Source: an uncultured Clostridia bacterium (GTDB taxonomy: Bacteria > Bacillota_A > Clostridia > Oscillospirales > Acutalibacteraceae). From it: a stretch of DNA of 7,647 bases. The notes beneath the pieces were generated by a model, which searched no databases, was not told where the DNA came from, and saw only the letters and a list, made by a program, of their open reading frames with translations. The position numbers and the translations under genes were made by a program. The stretch is taken from the NCBI GenBank assembly GCA_937891215.1, contig CALAEU010000329.1, positions 1 to 7,647 on the forward strand, written 5' to 3'. Positions 5,627 to 7,647 of the stretch are shown one piece after another (within the stretch, counting starts at the first letter, position 1; each line of letters begins with the position of its first letter).

Positions 5627-5671
5627 GACTACCTCGAGATAGTTTTGCTGTCTCGGGGTAGTCGAGTTTTT
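5627..5671 (+). terminator. Terminator downstream of the small membrane protein
   Basis: GACTACCTCGAGA (5627-5639) pairs with TCTCGGGGTAGTC (5651-5663) with one G-U pair and an 11-nt loop. GAG and then TTTTT (5667-5671) follow. It separates the membrane-protein gene from the sigma-factor operon. Confidence 0.8.
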
Positions 5672-5690
5672 ATTAATGCAATAAAAATAT

Positions 5691-5719
5691 TTTCTAAAGC
5701 ACCATTTTTATGATATAAT
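5691..5719 (+). promoter_or_regulatory. Extended -10 promoter upstream of the ECF sigma gene
   Basis: TGATATAAT at 5711-5719 is a perfect extended -10 element. The -35 hexamer 17 nt upstream, TTTCTA, is a poor match, as is common with extended -10 promoters. The leader would be about 60 nt. Confidence 0.65.
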
Positions 5720-5739
5720 CTTATAAATAAAATTTTCTC

Positions 5740-5767
5740 TGTAAGATTTTAAGTTTCATTTCGTGTA
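5740..5767 (+). promoter_or_regulatory. Possible ECF-type autoregulatory promoter
   Basis: TGTAAGATTT (from 5740) resembles the ECF -35 pattern TGAAACnTTT. CGTGTA (5762-5767) lies 16 nt after TGTAAG, at the place of a CGT-type -10 element. The -35 lacks the usual AAC core and the leader would be under 25 nt, so this is tentative. Confidence 0.25.
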
Positions 5768-5775
5768 TAATGGTG

Positions 5776-5783
5776 AAAGGAGG
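5776..5783 (+). promoter_or_regulatory. Consensus ribosome binding site fixing the sigma-factor start
   Basis: AAAGGAGG lies 6 nt before ATG 5790. It rules out the upstream in-frame GTG at 5763, which has no comparable site and would contain this one. Confidence 0.85.
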
Positions 5784-5789
5784 ATTCGA

Positions 5790-6350
5790 ATGGAAGATAA
5801 AGATATAGTAAATTTGTATTTACAAAGAAACAAAACTGCAATAAAAGAAACCGCTTCAAAATATGGTAACTACTGCAAAGCAATTGCTAAAAATATTTTA
5901 GTTAATAATGAAGATGCAGAAGAATGTGTAAATGATACATATCTTCACACATGGAATTCTATACCCCCGCACGAACCTAAAATTTTATCGACATATTTAG
6001 GTAAAATCACCCGACGCCTTTCATTCGATAAATTCAGATATAATACTGCTTACAAACGAGGCGGCGGTGAAATAGCTCTTGTGCTCGACGAATTATCTGA
6101 GTGTGTTTCAGGAAACGAAAGTGTAGAAAATGAACTGAACAAACAACAGCTTATTCAGGAAATAAATAGTTTTCTCAATACACTTTCAAAGGAAAACTGC
6201 AATATTTTTCTATGCCGTTACTGGTATGCAATGCCCGTTACTGATATTGCGAAACGATTTAAAATCACTGAAAATAATGTATCAGTAACATTAAATCGCA
6301 CAAGAAATAAGCTTAAAGATTATCTTACAGAAAGAGGTTTTAATTTATGA
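5790..6350 (+). CDS. ECF-type RNA polymerase sigma factor
   Basis: This is a 186-residue protein with the two-domain sigma-70 ECF layout. Region 2 covers about residues 8-85: NNEDAEECVNDTYLHTWN (39-56) corresponds to the DAEDxxQxxFxxxW core-binding/-10 block, and LGKITRRLSFDKFR follows. A short acidic linker (about 94-118) leads to region 4 (about 120-182), with the helix-turn-helix MPVTDIAKRFKITENNVSVT (148-167) and the basic end LNRTRNKLKDYL, which should read the -35 element. It directs RNA polymerase to a small regulon, presumably in response to an envelope signal relayed by the next gene. The stop TGA overlaps the ATG of the following gene (ATGA, 4-nt coding overlap), typical of translationally coupled sigma/anti-sigma pairs. 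Gly-rich KRGGGEIAL (89-97) in the linker is typical of the clostridial variants. Its regulon is unknown. Confidence 0.9.
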   Translation: MEDKDIVNLYLQRNKTAIKETASKYGNYCKAIAKNILVNNEDAEECVNDTYLHTWNSIPPHEPKILSTYLGKITRRLSFDKFRYNTAYKRGGGEIALVLDELSECVSGNESVENELNKQQLIQEINSFLNTLSKENCNIFLCRYWYAMPVTDIAKRFKITENNVSVTLNRTRNKLKDYLTERGFNL

Positions 6351-7045
6351 AAAAAGAAGAATTTTTCGATATTATAGGCGAAGTAGATGAACAAAAAATT
6401 CTTGAAGCAAATAAAGGCGTTTCTAAAAAGAAGAAAGCACAAAAAACGTGGTTAAAATGGGGTGCCTTAGCGGCTTGTATTTGCATTGTTATAGTTTCTG
6501 TAATTGGCATTTCAACAAAAAAACAGCCACTTATAGTAACTTTAGAAAATGGCGATAAAATTAACTTTTCTACAAAAGGTGATTTTGCTTTATATAATAT
6601 AGCCATTGAAATCGGTGATAACAGAAATTTGAGTGAATCTGAAGCAAGTGCAATATTTGGTGAATCAAATATCGAAGCGTCAGTTGTTTTTGAAGAAGGT
6701 ACTAATGAGTTTATAATGTTAGATGGAGCAATAGACGGCTTTGATATAGAAGTTAATAGAAAAGATATCCCTTCGTGCATTATAATTGAGGGTGAAGAAA
6801 GCACCTCTTATATTAATGACATCGCTGTAACTGCAGGGTATTTTATTACTGATGCCAACAGTAAAGGTAAAAGAAATGCAATAGTCTATGGTGAATTTGA
6901 AATTGGAAACTATAGAGTTTACATTGAAACTGCTGGTGATAAAAGCGAGTTAGAAACGTTATGTAATGAGGTAGCAAAAGAGCTTTATAAATTGATTGAA
7001 AATGCAAGTTTGGATTTTGAAGTAATTAAGCATTCAAATTCATAA
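6347..7045 (+). CDS. Single-pass membrane protein, probable anti-sigma factor for the adjacent ECF sigma
   Basis: This is a 232-residue protein. The N-terminus MKKEEFFDIIGEVDEQKILEA is followed by a lysine-rich stretch (about 23-37) and one hydrophobic segment (about 38-55, WGALAACICIVIVSVIGI). The positive-inside rule places the first 35 residues in the cytoplasm and about 175 residues outside. This topology and the ATGA overlap with the sigma gene indicate an anti-sigma factor that holds the sigma at the membrane. The cytoplasmic part lacks the zinc-binding H-x3-C-x2-C motif of classical ZAS anti-sigmas; it resembles the short acidic N-termini seen beside many clostridial ECF genes. The outer part starts with PLIVTLENGDKINF and includes an acidic central section. 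I recognise no domain or catalytic motif there; it is probably a sensor. A weak GAGG site lies 9 nt upstream of ATG within the sigma gene, consistent with coupled translation. Confidence 0.75.
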   Translation: MKKEEFFDIIGEVDEQKILEANKGVSKKKKAQKTWLKWGALAACICIVIVSVIGISTKKQPLIVTLENGDKINFSTKGDFALYNIAIEIGDNRNLSESEASAIFGESNIEASVVFEEGTNEFIMLDGAIDGFDIEVNRKDIPSCIIIEGEESTSYINDIAVTAGYFITDANSKGKRNAIVYGEFEIGNYRVYIETAGDKSELETLCNEVAKELYKLIENASLDFEVIKHSNS

Positions 7046-7064
7046 ATAATACTGACATATATAA

Positions 7065-7104
7065 AAACATCTGCATTCAACCGAACGCAGATGTTTCTAT
7101 TTTA
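7065..7104. terminator. Bidirectional terminator between the sigma operon and the GH92 gene
   Basis: AAACATCTGC (7065-7074) pairs perfectly with GCAGATGTTT (7087-7096). After one mismatch the stem continues for 3 bp (TTC/GAA) to a 4-nt loop. TTTCTATTTTAT follows on the plus strand; on the minus strand the preceding A-run supplies TTTTT, so the hairpin can end both convergent genes. Confidence 0.85.
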
Positions 7105-7647
7105 TCACAAAAATGATTTATCTACTTTTTCAAAGAAATCTGTAACAGGTTCTTTTGAAAGTTCAAATTTTAATGTACCACCTGATGTTATCTCGAAATA
7201 CGACAAATACGGTCTTTTCACCAAATTTCCGTTGAATTCCATTTTGCTTATATATGGATATTCTAATGGGTCTTTATCACATTCCACTGTAAATGTATCA
7301 CCATTTTCACAAGTGTGATACTCTTTATTCAATTTTACAGTAGCCTTTTTAAATAAAGGTGTGTTAATAAAATAATCCTGGTGGCCCGGGCAAACCTGAG
7401 CAAAACCTAAAGCTGAAAGCACATACCACGCAGAAAGCTGACCAACATCCTCATTACCGCAAAAGCCATAAGCACCTGTTCTGTACGATTCTTTTTGAAC
7501 TCTTCTTGTCCAGTACTGTGTACGGTGTGCAAGTCCTAAAATATCAAAATAATGAGTTATGTTGTGACAAGGTTCGTTAGAGTGGTTATAATCATCATTC
7601 CAGAGTCTGCCAAAATCCGCCTTCTCAAAAAATCTTTCTAAAAGATT
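7105..7647 (-). CDS. GH92 family alpha-mannosidase, C-terminal part (truncated by window)
   Basis: The frame enters from the right edge and runs 180 residues to TGA at 7105-7107; the GTG at 7420-7422 is an internal valine, not a start. The segment carries the C-terminal hallmarks of glycoside hydrolase family 92: HSNEPCHNITHYFD (fragment residues 22-35, family form HGNEPSHHxPYLY), YGFCGNEDVGQLSAWYVLSALGF (60-82) and VCPGHQDYFINTPLFKKATV (84-103), followed by a beta-rich tail. The GNED motif contributes acidic residues at the active site in this family. GH92 enzymes are calcium-dependent exo-mannosidases that remove terminal alpha-linked mannose from N-glycans or yeast mannan. Two small differences from the usual form are NEPC instead of NEPS and GNEDV instead of GNEDC. 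The N-terminal half, any signal peptide and the promoter lie outside, so secretion cannot be judged. Confidence 0.9.
   Translation of the reverse strand, partial: NLLERFFEKADFGRLWNDDYNHSNEPCHNITHYFDILGLAHRTQYWTRRVQKESYRTGAYGFCGNEDVGQLSAWYVLSALGFAQVCPGHQDYFINTPLFKKATVKLNKEYHTCENGDTFTVECDKDPLEYPYISKMEFNGNLVKRPYLSYFEITSGGTLKFELSKEPVTDFFEKVDKSFL

Noticed and set aside
5592..5671. Riboswitch or known structured RNA
   Set aside because: The hairpins lie downstream of a gene, end in a simple terminator and match no riboswitch core that I recognise.
5766..5771. TATAAT at 5766-5771 as a sigma-A promoter of the sigma-factor gene
   Set aside because: It would start transcription inside the ribosome binding site, and no matching -35 hexamer is present at 16-18 nt.
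6340..6804. Minus-strand open frame of 154 codons opposite the anti-sigma gene
   Set aside because: It is antisense to a well-supported gene with a coupled start; its product has no recognisable domain and no supporting start signal was seen.
7091..7318. Plus-strand open frame within the GH92 region
   Set aside because: It is antisense to conserved GH92 coding sequence and begins inside the terminator hairpin.

Overview
The window is AT-rich DNA with strong AGGAGG-type ribosome binding sites, short intergenic gaps and tight hairpin terminators. Together with its protein families (a clostridial-type ECF sigma factor with an overlapping membrane partner, a GPH-type MFS symporter, a CapA-like phosphoesterase and a GH92 mannosidase) this suggests a Bacillota genome, most likely an uncultured gut-type member of the Clostridia. 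No rRNA, tRNA, insertion sequence, CRISPR array or phage gene is visible.

Layout. Positions 3-650 (+) hold the C-terminal part of a CapA-family protein. It converges on an amidohydrolase (686-1822, -), and one 13-bp hairpin lies between and partly inside them. A small gene not obvious by length, 1900-2055 (+), encodes a 51-residue protein that is about 60% asparagine. It runs divergently from the amidohydrolase, and a 10-bp inverted repeat sits between the two starts. Next comes a two-gene minus-strand operon: a small cyclic-phosphate-processing receiver-like protein (4267-4566), followed 12 bp later by a GPH/MFS transporter with a roughly 250-residue charged C-terminal tail (2107-4254). A divergently transcribed XRE-type regulator (4693-5199, +) faces this operon. 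Back-to-back promoters and a small palindrome lie between them, so local control of the operon by the XRE protein is plausible.

Further right are a small hydrophobic membrane protein (5364-5591, +) and an ECF sigma factor (5790-6350, +). The sigma gene overlaps the start of a single-pass membrane protein, its presumed anti-sigma factor (6347-7045, +). The window ends inside a GH92 alpha-mannosidase on the minus strand (7105-7647), which shares a bidirectional terminator with the sigma operon.

Most genes are single or paired transcription units with their own terminators. Nothing clearly forms a large new system. The most unusual items are the Asn-rich mini-protein, the receiver-like protein/long-tailed transporter operon with its divergent XRE gene, and the cysteine cluster and repeated ADG motifs in that XRE protein. 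Functional statements are family-level recognition from sequence; no database search was possible.
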